From: JAKACA01 sp963769255
GTDB lineage: Bacteria; Actinomycetota; Acidimicrobiia; Acidimicrobiales; Bog-793
Reading direction: 5' to 3'
DNA length: 64,000 bases
Assembly: GCA_963769255.1 (NCBI GenBank)
Contig: CAVYKV010000001.1
Location: forward strand, 1,364,001-1,428,000
Within the stretch, counting starts at the first letter, position 1. Every line of letters starts with the position of its first letter. The position numbers and the translations under genes are program-made. Below, in pieces: positions 1 to 7,359 of this stretch. The notes under the pieces are model-generated. The model did no database searches. It saw only the letters and a list, made by a program, of their open reading frames with translations, and was not told the DNA's origin.

Positions 1-180
1 GAGACGGTTGCGTCCGGGCTGCACATCACCCTCGCCGAAGGCACCTCGAGGGACGTGGTGGCGGCGATCAACCGCCTGCTCGTCGACGCCCGCATCGACG
101 TGTACCGCCTGCAGGAGGTGCAGGCGTCGCTCGAATCGTGGTTCCTGCAGGTGACGAGCCGATTGGGGGCACCGCAATGA
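1..180 (+). CDS. ABC transporter ATP-binding protein, C-terminal end (partial)
   Basis: Only the last 59 codons are in the window, with the reading frame open from base 1 to a TGA at 178-180. The tail reads as a short regulatory extension of the kind found after the nucleotide-binding domain of ABC-2 type ATPases, ending in a helix with LQEVQASLESWFLQVTSRLG, comparable to the usual 'LEDVFL.LTG' ending of this class. Its stop overlaps the start of the following membrane protein (ATGA), so the two are probably co-translated as ATPase and permease of one exporter. Walker motifs lie outside the window, so the assignment rests on the tail and the neighbour. Confidence 0.6.
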   Translation, partial: ETVASGLHITLAEGTSRDVVAAINRLLVDARIDVYRLQEVQASLESWFLQVTSRLGAPQ

Positions 181-1334
181 CCGCAGTCCCGCAGCTCGAC
201 ACCGACCACCCGACCCCGCCTCCTCCCGGCGCCGCCGCAACTGACCGGCGGGGCTCCTGGATCCCCACGGGCAGGATGATCACGACGAGGTTCATGGAGC
301 TCCGAAGGCGCCGAGGGCTCATGATCGGCCTCGTCGCCGTCAACATCGGCCTACCGACCGTCTTCCTCCTCGTGCGCCTGCTGGCCCATGCCATCGCGCC
401 GAAGACGTACGGACCGGCCGGCGGCTATACGATCTATTCGAACCTCGTGGCCGGCGTCATGTACATCTTCGGCTTCATCATCGCCGCCACGCTCGGGTGC
501 ACGGCGGGGTCGGTCGATCTCACGGAGGGGATGTTCCGTCACCTCGTCGTGACGGGGCGCTCGCGCCTGGCGCTCTACTTCGCACGCATCCCGGCCGGGC
601 TCGCCATCGTCGTGCCGATGGTGGCGGTGGGCTTTGCCGTCGTGTGCTTCGTGAGTGTCTACGCCGCCCCGACGACGTTCAGCTACAACGGCGTCAACGT
701 GCCGGCCGGGCTCTCGCGACCTGCCCTCGACACCTGGGCGGCCGACCATGCCGACCTCGTCATCTGCAACTTCGGCTTCTCCACAGGACCGAACAGCAAG
801 GCGGGACCGCCCCCCAACATCCCGTGCGGCCCCAACGGCGTCGCCCCGGGCGCACCGGCCCCCACGCCGGCCGTCAAGGCCTTCGCCGTGCAGGTGGCGA
901 ACCAGGGCTACGCCAACTACGCCGACCAGTTCCGTGTCCCACCAGTGGGGCTGATGGTGCGTAGCGGGCTCTGGCTCGAGCTGGAGGCCGCCATCGGCTT
1001 CCTCGTCGGCCTCGGGCTCGCCTCCCTCCTCGGGCAGCGCACCCTGGCAGTGATCCTCATGATCGTGCTCGAGCTCGTGCTCACGCCGATCTTCTCCCAC
1101 GGCCAGCTCGCCCATCTCATCAACCTGCAACGGTCCGTCGTCGGCGTCGCCATGGCCCATCTCGAGCCGGGCGCCTTACCGTTCGTCTTCGGGAACGGTG
1201 GTGGGGGAGGCCCGGGGGGTAACCGAGCCGGAATCGTGCCGGAGACCATGACGCAGACGATCTTCGTCGTGGTCGCCTGGATCGTCGTCTGGACGGCGCT
1301 CGGCGCCTGGCGGATGGCGAAGCGGGACGCCTAG
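177..1334 (+). CDS. ABC-2 type transporter membrane protein
   Basis: A 385-residue integral membrane protein. I chose the ATG at 177 because it overlaps the stop of the ATPase gene (ATGA); an in-frame ATG at 138 would lie inside that gene. A proline-rich cytoplasmic N-terminus of about 45 residues is followed by hydrophobic segments near residues 50-70, 95-120, 145-170, 275-300, 300-320 and 360-380. A long extracytoplasmic loop of roughly 90 residues between segments three and four contains two cysteines and proline/glycine-rich stretches. The pairing with an ATPase and the topology fit an ABC-2 permease. The substrate cannot be told. It is convergent with the SDR gene downstream. Confidence 0.6.
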   Translation: MTAVPQLDTDHPTPPPPGAAATDRRGSWIPTGRMITTRFMELRRRRGLMIGLVAVNIGLPTVFLLVRLLAHAIAPKTYGPAGGYTIYSNLVAGVMYIFGFIIAATLGCTAGSVDLTEGMFRHLVVTGRSRLALYFARIPAGLAIVVPMVAVGFAVVCFVSVYAAPTTFSYNGVNVPAGLSRPALDTWAADHADLVICNFGFSTGPNSKAGPPPNIPCGPNGVAPGAPAPTPAVKAFAVQVANQGYANYADQFRVPPVGLMVRSGLWLELEAAIGFLVGLGLASLLGQRTLAVILMIVLELVLTPIFSHGQLAHLINLQRSVVGVAMAHLEPGALPFVFGNGGGGGPGGNRAGIVPETMTQTIFVVVAWIVVWTALGAWRMAKRDA

Positions 1335-1341
1335 GTCCGCC

Positions 1342-1461
1342 GGGTCGTCCCCGCAGTCCGGGTCGTCCCTGCAGTCCGGGTCGTCCCTGCAGTCCGGGTC
1401 GTCCCTGCAGTCCGGGGCGTCCCTGCAGTCCGGGTCGTCCCTGCAGTCCGGGGCGTCCCCC
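1342..1461. repeat. 18-bp tandem repeat, about 6.7 copies
   Basis: Six full copies and a partial seventh of GGGTCGTCCCTGCAGTCC sit head to tail. The first copy has CCC in place of CCT, the fifth has GGGG at its start, and the partial seventh begins GGGGCGTCCCC. The array fills most of the gap between two convergent genes. Each unit contains a CTGCAG palindrome. The period is a multiple of three and reads through as a Pro-Gly-Leu-Gln-Gly-Arg-like repeat on the minus strand, but no gene there is supported. Confidence 0.95.
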
Positions 1462-1495
1462 GTACGCGGGCCGTCGGGGCTCGGGCCATCCAGGC

Positions 1496-2260
1496 TCAGA
1501 GGGCGCCGAGGAGGCAGTCGCCCCCGTCCACGCGCAGGGCCACCCCGTTGACGTAGCCGGCCTCCTCGGAGGCGAGGAAGGCGACGACCCGAGCCACCTC
1601 GTCGGGTCTGGCGACCCGGTGCAACGGGTTGCTCCGGGCGAAGCCGGCAATCTCCCCCGGCGTGTGGGCGATGCGCATCATCGCCGTGTCGACGGCGCCC
1701 GGGCAGACGACGTTGACGCGGATGTGGTGGTGGGCGAGCTCGAGGGCGAGCGAGCGGGCGAGCCCGATGAGTGCGGTCTTCGTAGCGGCGTACACGCTTC
1801 CGCCGGGGTGTGCCTGCAGGCCGGAGGTGGAGGACGTGACGACGACGGCGCCTCCGTCCCGTAGCAGGGGGATCGTCGCCTGCAGGACCCTGATCGTCCC
1901 GAGCAGGTTGACGGTGACCATGGTCTCGACGTCCTCGTCCGGCACCTCGGTGAGGGGAGTGTTCGGACTCAGGAACACGCCGGCGTTCGCGCAGACGAGA
2001 TCGATCGATCCTATCTCGCCGGCAAGCGACCGCCCGGCGGCCCGCACCTGTTCCGGCACGGAGACGTCGACCTCGAGCGACGTGACGTCGGCACCGTCCG
2101 CCCGCAGCTCGGCTGTGAGCGCCGAGAGGGCGCTGGCATCGCGATCGAGGAGCGCCAAGCGGTAACCGCCGGCCTGCAGCCGGCGGGCGATGGCCGCCCC
2201 GATCCCGTTGGCGGCACCGGTGACGAGGGCCGCCGGGCGGCGGGCGTCTTGCTCGCTCAT
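1496..2260 (-). CDS. SDR family NAD(P)-dependent oxidoreductase
   Basis: A 254-residue classical short-chain dehydrogenase. The cofactor motif TGAANGIG is at about residues 15-22, the NAG motif near 92, the catalytic serine in VVTSSTSG near 140, and the catalytic YAATK motif near 157-161. The C-terminus has the usual YVNG segment. It starts 8 bp after the stop of the GntR regulator gene on the same strand, so it is likely co-transcribed with it. By context it oxidises or reduces a hydroxyl or keto group of the sugar acid handled by this region. The exact substrate is not known. The family call is firm. Confidence 0.9.
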   Translation of the reverse strand: MSEQDARRPAALVTGAANGIGAAIARRLQAGGYRLALLDRDASALSALTAELRADGADVTSLEVDVSVPEQVRAAGRSLAGEIGSIDLVCANAGVFLSPNTPLTEVPDEDVETMVTVNLLGTIRVLQATIPLLRDGGAVVVTSSTSGLQAHPGGSVYAATKTALIGLARSLALELAHHHIRVNVVCPGAVDTAMMRIAHTPGEIAGFARSNPLHRVARPDEVARVVAFLASEEAGYVNGVALRVDGGDCLLGAL

Positions 2261-2268
2261 GTCAGCAG

Positions 2269-3048
2269 TTAGCGGCTGGATCGCCTGCTGCGGGGAGCCG
2301 AGGCCCGTGGGTGCGAGGTGTCGAGGAGGGTACGCCGGCTGTTCGTCCAGAACTGCTCGACCGTCTCGAGGTGGGAGGACATGGCTTGGCGGGCGGCCTC
2401 GGCGTCCCCCTGCTTGATGGCGTCGAAGATCTCCCGGTGGGAGCGAATCGCCGACGTGAGGCTCCCGTGCAGCAGCGTCTGCTGCCTCACTTCGATGAGG
2501 GCGTCACCGATGGCGTCGAGGAGAACGACGTAGAGGGGGTTGTGGGTGGCGTTGGCGAGCGCCCGGTGGAACTCGATGTCGGCGCGCGTGGCCTTGTCGA
2601 CGTCATTGCCCGCCTCCGCCATCTTGCGGCACGCCTCCGAGAGGGCGCGGAGGTCCGCCGGGTTCGCCCGCTCGGCGGCCGAAGCGGCCATCTGCACCTC
2701 GAGAACGCTCCGGATCTCGTGCACCTTCTCATAGTCGAGACCGTCGCTGCCCCGAAGGAAGTACGCGAGGGATTCCCGCACGGCACTGCCGTCCATGGGG
2801 GCGACGCGGATGCCGCTGCCGGAGCGAACCTCGATCAGTCCCTTGGCGACGAGGGAGCGCACGGCCTCCCGGATGACGGTGCGGGAAACGCCGAATTGCT
2901 CGCCGAGCTCCCGCTCGGAAGGAAGGCTGTCGCCGGGACGAAGGCGATTGGACGTGATCGTCTCGAGCATGAGCGCTGCGACCTTGTCCGCAAGGCTCGG
3001 GTCGCGTGTGACCTGGGAGAAGAGCTCGGACACGACGCACAAGATCAT
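2269..3048 (-). CDS. GntR-family transcriptional regulator (FadR subfamily)
   Basis: A 259-residue regulator. The N-terminal winged helix-turn-helix (about residues 15-80) contains LRPGDSLPSERELGEQFGVS and the recognition segment TVIREAVRSL. It is followed by an all-helical FCD ligand-binding domain with the expected metal-ligand residues (ADIEFHRAL and later histidines in SAIRSHREI and MSSHLETV). The ATG at 3048 gives a normal FadR-type N-terminus; the longer open frame upstream is out of character. It is divergent from the DUF1537 kinase with only 69 bp between, where TATGAT/TATGAC elements lie, one of them over its own start codon. It is probably a ligand-released repressor of the sugar-acid genes and autoregulated. 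The ligand is unknown. Confidence 0.9.
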   Translation of the reverse strand: MILCVVSELFSQVTRDPSLADKVAALMLETITSNRLRPGDSLPSERELGEQFGVSRTVIREAVRSLVAKGLIEVRSGSGIRVAPMDGSAVRESLAYFLRGSDGLDYEKVHEIRSVLEVQMAASAAERANPADLRALSEACRKMAEAGNDVDKATRADIEFHRALANATHNPLYVVLLDAIGDALIEVRQQTLLHGSLTSAIRSHREIFDAIKQGDAEAARQAMSSHLETVEQFWTNSRRTLLDTSHPRASAPRSRRSSR

Positions 3049-3094
3049 ACGGCATGCCACCGCCGGAAGGCGCCCACCGGGTGCCGACGGAGGC

Positions 3095-3122
3095 CGACCT
3101 GTATGATGGCAGACATTATGAC
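3095..3122 (+). promoter_or_regulatory. Candidate GntR operator in the regulator/kinase divergent promoter
   Basis: CGACCTGTATGATGGCA (3095-3111) recurs exactly at 7220-7236 in front of the solute-binding-protein gene, and is followed here by ACATTATGAC, a near match to the elements at 10334 and 13064. A further GATCATAC (TATGAT on the other strand) overlaps the regulator start at 3043-3050. FadR-subfamily regulators of sugar-acid genes commonly bind sites resembling TTGTATGACAA. The site is inferred from repetition and position only. Confidence 0.5.
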
Positions 3123-4419
3123 CTCCAGCACGCCGACCCCCGTCCTGGTGCTGGACGACGACCCGACGGGCGCCCAGAGCCTGTCGAACGCCCACGTCCT
3201 CCTCGACTGGGATGCGGACGAACTGCGAGGGGCGCCCGAGTCGCCGAGCCTGCACCTCCTCACGAACACGAGGGCGCTGGCGGCCTCGTCGGCGCACACC
3301 GTCGTCTCCGAGGCGGTGAGGGCCGCCCGGGCGGCCCTCCCGCGCCGGCGGGTCGTGCTCCGCGGCGACAGCACCTTGCGGGGCCATCTGCTGGAGGAGT
3401 ACCTGGGCTGCTGTGACGGCCTTGGTTGGCCGGGCTCCGTCCCTCTCCTCCTCGTTCCCGCTCTTCCCTCCGCCGGCCGCGTGACGCGAGGCGGCGTACA
3501 GCTCCTCGAGCGGGAGGGCAAGAGGCTTCCCGTCGCCGAGTCGGAGTTCGCGGCCGACACGACGTTCGGCTACCGGGCCTCACGTCTCGTCGAGTGGGCG
3601 GAGGAACGGTCGGGTGGCCTGTTCGCCGCCGAGGACGGCATCGAGATCGATCTCGACGAGCTCCGCCGCGACGGGCCGGGCGTCGTCGCCGAGGCGATCC
3701 ACGAGCTGTCGCGACTCGGCCGGCCGGCCGTGTGCGTGCCGGACGCCGAGACGATGCTCGACCTCGACTGCATCGCCGAGGGGCTCCGCGTGGCGGACGG
3801 GGACGGGTGCCAGGTCGTCGTGCGCTGCGCCCCCGCCTTCGTGGGTGCCCTCGCCGGTAACACGGCGACGGGGCGCTGCGCCGTCCCGGGCGGCCGCACG
3901 CTGCTCGTGTGCGGTTCGTGGGTTGCCTCCTCGAGCGAGCAGCTTCGCCACCTGCAGTCGGCACTCGGAGTGAACGTGATCGAAGCGGCCGCCCTGGATC
4001 TCGCCTCCGGCGCCGGCGGTGCCGTCGAGGCGCTCGCCGGGCGGGTAGACGAGGCGCTGGCGGGCTGCGGGCTCGCTGTGCTCGCCACGGAACGTGCTCG
4101 CCCGGTCGAGCTGCAGTCCCTCGACGCCGGCGAACGGATCGGGCGGGGACTCGCCGGCGTCGTTGCGGCTCTCGCCATCCGCCCCGACGTGCTCATCGCC
4201 AAGGGCGGGGTGACTGCCGCAATCGTGCTCGGCCACGGTCTCGGGGCGCGCTCGGCCCGCGTCGAAGGCCCGGTCCTCCCGGGCGTCTCACTCTGGACTG
4301 CCCACGGTGCCGGCGGCGACATGCCCTACCTCGTGGTGCCGGGCAACGTAGGGGCGCCCTCGCTCCTGAGCGATCTCGTGGCCGCCGCCACCGACGGGCA
4401 CTCCCTGGCCCCATGCTGA
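3118..4419 (+). CDS. Four-carbon acid sugar kinase family protein (DUF1537)
   Basis: A 433-residue protein of the DUF1537 family, the ATP-dependent kinases of C4/C5 sugar acids (LtnK, OtnK, DtnK, OiaK types). The N-terminal hallmark VLDDDPTGAQ is at about residues 11-20. RGDSTLRGH is at about 80-88, and the C-terminal nucleotide-binding part carries IAKGGVTA and the late VPGNVGAP segment. Length is typical. The ATG at 3118 keeps the candidate operator upstream of the gene; an ATG at 3103 is also in frame. Its stop overlaps the aldolase start, so kinase and aldolase are translationally coupled, suggesting phosphorylation of an acid sugar followed by retro-aldol cleavage. The specific substrate cannot be read from the sequence. 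Confidence 0.85.
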   Translation: MTSSTPTPVLVLDDDPTGAQSLSNAHVLLDWDADELRGAPESPSLHLLTNTRALAASSAHTVVSEAVRAARAALPRRRVVLRGDSTLRGHLLEEYLGCCDGLGWPGSVPLLLVPALPSAGRVTRGGVQLLEREGKRLPVAESEFAADTTFGYRASRLVEWAEERSGGLFAAEDGIEIDLDELRRDGPGVVAEAIHELSRLGRPAVCVPDAETMLDLDCIAEGLRVADGDGCQVVVRCAPAFVGALAGNTATGRCAVPGGRTLLVCGSWVASSSEQLRHLQSALGVNVIEAAALDLASGAGGAVEALAGRVDEALAGCGLAVLATERARPVELQSLDAGERIGRGLAGVVAALAIRPDVLIAKGGVTAAIVLGHGLGARSARVEGPVLPGVSLWTAHGAGGDMPYLVVPGNVGAPSLLSDLVAAATDGHSLAPC

Positions 4420-5276
4420 CCCCCTTCGGGGAGCTCCTCGACCGCCTCGGCCAGCAGTCAGCCCTCGGGGCCTTCACCTGTTACGACACCGCCACGGCGA
4501 CCGGCATCGCCCGGGCGGCAGAAGAGGCCGAGCAGCCGGCCGTCCTCCTCGTGCCGGAGTCGTCGTTGCGGACGGCGGCGGGTCGCTACCTCGTCCCCGC
4601 CGTCGTGGCCGTCGCGCGCTGCAGCCCGGCGGCGCTGTGCGTCCAGCTCGACCACGCCCGCGACCGGGTCCTCGTGGCAGAGGCGCTCGGCGCCGGAGTG
4701 GGCGCCGTCCTCGCCGACGGCTCCGCTTGGGCCCTCGAGGAGAACGTGTCGTATGTGCGGGAGGTCACGATGATGGCGGAGCGAGCCGGTGCCTTCGTCG
4801 AGGCGGAGCTCGGCCTCCTTCCCGGGGAGGAGGACCGCGCCGGATCGGCCCACGAGGGCGGTCTCACGGACCCCGAGCTGGTGGAGGACTTCGTGCAGCG
4901 CAGCGGATGCGGCCTGCTCGCCGTCTCCATCGGGAACCGCCACGGGGCCTCGCAGAGCCGGCCGCGGCTCGACTGGGAGCGCCTCGCCGCCATCCGGGCG
5001 CGCAGTGCCGTGCCCCTCTCGCTGCACGGCGGCACCGGGATCGGCGAGGAGGACGTCTCCCGCTTGATCGCCTCGGGCATCCGCAAGATCAACGTGAACA
5101 CCGAGATCCGGGTGGCCCAGGTGAACGGGCTGCAGACGCACCTTCCCGTCATCGCCTTCGGCGAGCAGACGCTCGTCTTGCAGAACGTACTGGCGGAGGC
5201 TGCCCGCACGACGGCTCGATCGAAGCTCGACGGCTTCTCAGGGAAGGACGCCAATGCCGCGCATCAGACGCATTGA
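4413..5276 (+). CDS. Class II fructose-bisphosphate aldolase family protein
   Basis: A 287-residue Zn-dependent class II aldolase-type TIM barrel. Recognisable family landmarks are AFTCYDTATA near the N-terminus, the metal-binding VQLDHARD (canonical LDHG) at about 78-85, VEAELG near 130, GNRHG near 180, PLSLHGGTGI near 208-217, and the phosphate-binding INVNTEIR near 230. The start at 4413 overlaps the kinase stop by 7 bp, and the 3' end overlaps the VOC gene by 23 bp. It probably cleaves the phosphorylated product of the upstream kinase into dihydroxyacetone phosphate, or glycolaldehyde phosphate, and a second fragment. That step is inferred from coupling, not shown. Confidence 0.85.
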   Translation: MLTPFGELLDRLGQQSALGAFTCYDTATATGIARAAEEAEQPAVLLVPESSLRTAAGRYLVPAVVAVARCSPAALCVQLDHARDRVLVAEALGAGVGAVLADGSAWALEENVSYVREVTMMAERAGAFVEAELGLLPGEEDRAGSAHEGGLTDPELVEDFVQRSGCGLLAVSIGNRHGASQSRPRLDWERLAAIRARSAVPLSLHGGTGIGEEDVSRLIASGIRKINVNTEIRVAQVNGLQTHLPVIAFGEQTLVLQNVLAEAARTTARSKLDGFSGKDANAAHQTH

Positions 5277-5703
5277 CCACGTCGCCGTCGCCGTGAGCGA
5301 CACCGGCCGGGCGCTCGAGACCTTCCGCGACGAATTCGGTCTCGAAGTCGTGCACCAGGAGCAGTTGAGCTCACCGCCGGTGATCCTCACCTACCTCGAC
5401 TGTGGCAACATCTTCCTCCAGCTGGTCGAGCCCACCGACCCGGAGTCGTCGCTCGCCGAGCTCGTCGAGAGGGAGGGCGAAGGCGTGAACCACATCTGCT
5501 TTGCCGTGGACGACGTGCTCGTGGACGCCGCCGCCCTGGGGGGCGGCGCTCCCTCCGACGGCGTCGTTGCCGGGCAGGGCCGGGGTCGCCTCTCGGCCTT
5601 CGTGCCAGGCCCCGCCCGCCACGGCGTCCGCTTCGAGTGCACGGAGTTCCACTCGGAGGACGCCCGCCGGGGTGGTGTGCTCGAGGCGGAGGGCGGCGCG
5701 TGA
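5254..5703 (+). CDS. VOC family protein (glyoxalase / methylmalonyl-CoA epimerase-like)
   Basis: A 149-residue vicinal-oxygen-chelate protein with two beta-alpha-beta-beta-beta modules. The first begins RIDHVAVAVSD with a metal-ligand histidine, and the second begins VNHICFAVDDV. Glutamate ligands are plausible in LQLVEPTDPES and FECTEF. Length and the layout of the ligands resemble methylmalonyl-CoA epimerase and glyoxalase I-like proteins. It overlaps the aldolase gene by 23 bp and is therefore the third gene of the kinase operon. It may epimerise or isomerise an intermediate of the pathway. A CoA substrate is not supported by anything else in the operon. Confidence 0.75.
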   Translation: MPRIRRIDHVAVAVSDTGRALETFRDEFGLEVVHQEQLSSPPVILTYLDCGNIFLQLVEPTDPESSLAELVEREGEGVNHICFAVDDVLVDAAALGGGAPSDGVVAGQGRGRLSAFVPGPARHGVRFECTEFHSEDARRGGVLEAEGGA

Positions 5704-5725
5704 GGCGTGCCCTGCGCTGTGATGG

Positions 5726-5777
5726 GAAGGTGATCGAGGAAATGAGCGGAAAACGGTGCATAACCTCGATCACCTTC
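5726..5777. repeat. Palindromic intergenic element (same family as 61236-61408)
   Basis: GAAGGTGATCGAGG at 5726-5739 is matched by its exact reverse complement CCTCGATCACCTTC at 5764-5777, with a 24-bp loop containing GCGGAAAACGGTG. The left arm and the GGAAAACG segment are shared with three tandem elements at 61236-61408, so this is a dispersed repeat family. It lies between the VOC and cupin genes and could fold into a stable hairpin in mRNA. Confidence 0.85.
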
Positions 5778-5845
5778 ACCTCGCTCGTGTGCCGCCGGGC
5801 CGCCAGCCGCGTGAGGATCGTGGGATCAACCGACAAGGAGGCGTC

Positions 5846-6190
5846 ATGACCGTGACGAAGAAGTCGTACAAGTCCAATGTCGAGGCCGACTCGTACGAGC
5901 CGTTCATGGTGGGCGACCGCCAGATCGGCATCGTGCACTGGCTGCGCGACACCGCCGGGGGAGACGGCGTCCTCTTCGCCGGGCTGTGGAAGGCCGAGCC
6001 GGGCAGCTTCGACTACGTCTTCGAGGCCGACGAGAGCTTCCTCCTCCTCGAGGGGTCGGTAACCGTCGACACCGGCGACGAGTCGGTCGAGCTGAAGCAG
6101 GGCGACCTCGTCTCCTTCGTCGCCGGCACGACGGCCACCTGGCACGTGCACGAGCCGTCGAAGAAGTTCTTCGTCGTGAGCGGCTGCTGA
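5846..6190 (+). CDS. Cupin domain-containing protein
   Basis: A 114-residue single-domain cupin. The ATG at 5846 follows a good ribosome binding site (AAGGAGG). The core beta-barrel is seen in FEADESFLLLEGSVTV, VELKQGDLVSFVAG and TWHVHEPSKKFFVV. The first cupin motif lacks the usual HxH pair and has a glutamate-rich form instead, typical of the DUF861/Cupin_3 group that includes EutQ and ureidoglycine aminohydrolase-like proteins. It lies after the palindromic repeat, separated by 142 bp from the VOC gene, and is convergent with the lactonase gene at a 21-bp distance. It is probably an accessory enzyme or sensor for the pathway; no reaction can be assigned. Confidence 0.75.
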   Translation: MTVTKKSYKSNVEADSYEPFMVGDRQIGIVHWLRDTAGGDGVLFAGLWKAEPGSFDYVFEADESFLLLEGSVTVDTGDESVELKQGDLVSFVAGTTATWHVHEPSKKFFVVSGC

Positions 6191-6211
6191 TCCTGAGCCG
6201 CCACGGCGCCG

Positions 6212-7066
6212 TCAGAGACGGGTCGGCGTGCCGGCCGCGAGCGTGACCTCGGCGAGGTGAAGGCCGTCGTCGAAGCAGCGTGAGGGGTAGCGCTCCCAGA
6301 GCCGGAACTCGTGGCCGGGCACGATGCGTCGCGACTCGCCCCCGACGGACGCCATCATTCCTGCCATGGCGAGGAGGCAGTTCTCCTGGCTCCCGGTGGC
6401 GAAGCCGATCGGGACCATCTCCCCGTCACCGTTCAGACCCTCCAGGTTGACGTAGCTGTAGACGACGTCGCCGGGGAGGATCGAGCGCCCCGAACCGTCC
6501 GACTCCACCTCGACGTGCTGGTGGCCGTAGGTGTGCGAGTCGAACTCGGGCACGAGCGAGACGCCCGGCACGAGGTCGCGCACGGGACCGGAGACGAGGC
6601 GCAGCTGGCCGCGCTGCGCCAGGCCGTCGACGGCGGCGAGGTCGGCAGGGTCCAGCCCGATGCGGAGCCAGCCCAGCTCGGCCGGCACCCCGGCCGCCCA
6701 GAGCCACTTGCTCACCTCGCGCTCTTGCACATAGACGGTGGCGTTCGGGAAGTCGCCGATCGTCCCCATGTGGTCGTAGTGGGCGTGGGTGATGAGGACG
6801 AGATCGACCTCCTCGGGTTGGAAGCCGGCCCGCCTGACGGCCTCCACGGGGTGGATCCAGGTCGAGATGCCGTCGAGGTCCGCCAGGCGCCGGCCGTCGC
6901 CGTCCATCGAGAAGCCGGTGTCCACGAGGATGGTGTGGCCGCCTCCGTGCACGATCGTGACGCTGAAGGGGAGCGCTCGCCTGCCCGCCTGCCCGTGGAC
7001 GACGTAGGTCTCGGGGAAGCTGGGGGCGATGGCGTACTCGGACACCCAGATCGAGTAATCGGTCAC
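6212..7066 (-). CDS. N-acyl homoserine lactonase-like MBL fold metallo-hydrolase
   Basis: A 284-residue metallo-beta-lactamase-fold hydrolase. The di-zinc motif HAHYDHMGT (HxHxDH) is at about residues 102-110, a further ligand histidine in DSHTYGHQHVEV, the bridging aspartate in ILPGDVVYSY and the last histidine in IVPGHEFRLW. The overall pattern is that of the AiiA/AttM lactonase group. In a sugar-acid region a lactonase for a pathway intermediate is as likely as a quorum-quenching enzyme. It is transcribed away from the binding-protein gene at 7360, and the shared promoter region contains the repeated operator-like sequence. Family firm, substrate open. Confidence 0.85.
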   Translation of the reverse strand: MTDYSIWVSEYAIAPSFPETYVVHGQAGRRALPFSVTIVHGGGHTILVDTGFSMDGDGRRLADLDGISTWIHPVEAVRRAGFQPEEVDLVLITHAHYDHMGTIGDFPNATVYVQEREVSKWLWAAGVPAELGWLRIGLDPADLAAVDGLAQRGQLRLVSGPVRDLVPGVSLVPEFDSHTYGHQHVEVESDGSGRSILPGDVVYSYVNLEGLNGDGEMVPIGFATGSQENCLLAMAGMMASVGGESRRIVPGHEFRLWERYPSRCFDDGLHLAEVTLAAGTPTRL

Positions 7067-7219
7067 GGCGCTCCTCCTTCAGTGCTGCGGGGCAGCCCCG
7101 AGCGGTCCGTCTCGCAGGCCACACAGGCAGCACGCCTCGTGGCCGAACTCTGCCATGCAGTCAGACCACTCGCAAACGATGGCCCATGATCACTGGGGCT
7201 TCCTGGACACCCTCCGCGA

Positions 7220-7236
7220 CGACCTGTATGATGGCA
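7220..7236 (+). promoter_or_regulatory. Candidate GntR operator before the lactonase/binding-protein pair
   Basis: CGACCTGTATGATGGCA is an exact 17-bp copy of 3095-3111. It lies in the 293-bp divergent gap (7067-7359) between the lactonase and the solute-binding protein. Apart from this element and the ribosome binding site AGGGGAGG just before 7360, I see nothing else in the gap. Confidence 0.5.
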
Positions 7237-7359
7237 TGTAGGTTCTACCAGAGCCGGACATCAGACGCGTCGGTGCCGGAACCCGACCCCGCGACGTGAG
7301 CGGGCGTCACCTCGCCGGCGCCGTTTCGAGCCGGGCGCCCCAGGGGAGGCAAGCAAACC

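Noticed and set aside
1342..1495. The 18-bp repeat as the coding part of a collagen-like (PGLQGR) protein on the minus strand
   Set aside because: No start with ribosome binding site; the frame is an extension into and beyond the convergent SDR gene region with no signal peptide or conserved flank.
6212..7066. The MBL protein as evidence of a quorum-sensing system
   Set aside because: No LuxI or LuxR homolog is nearby; a lactonase for a catabolic intermediate fits the context better.
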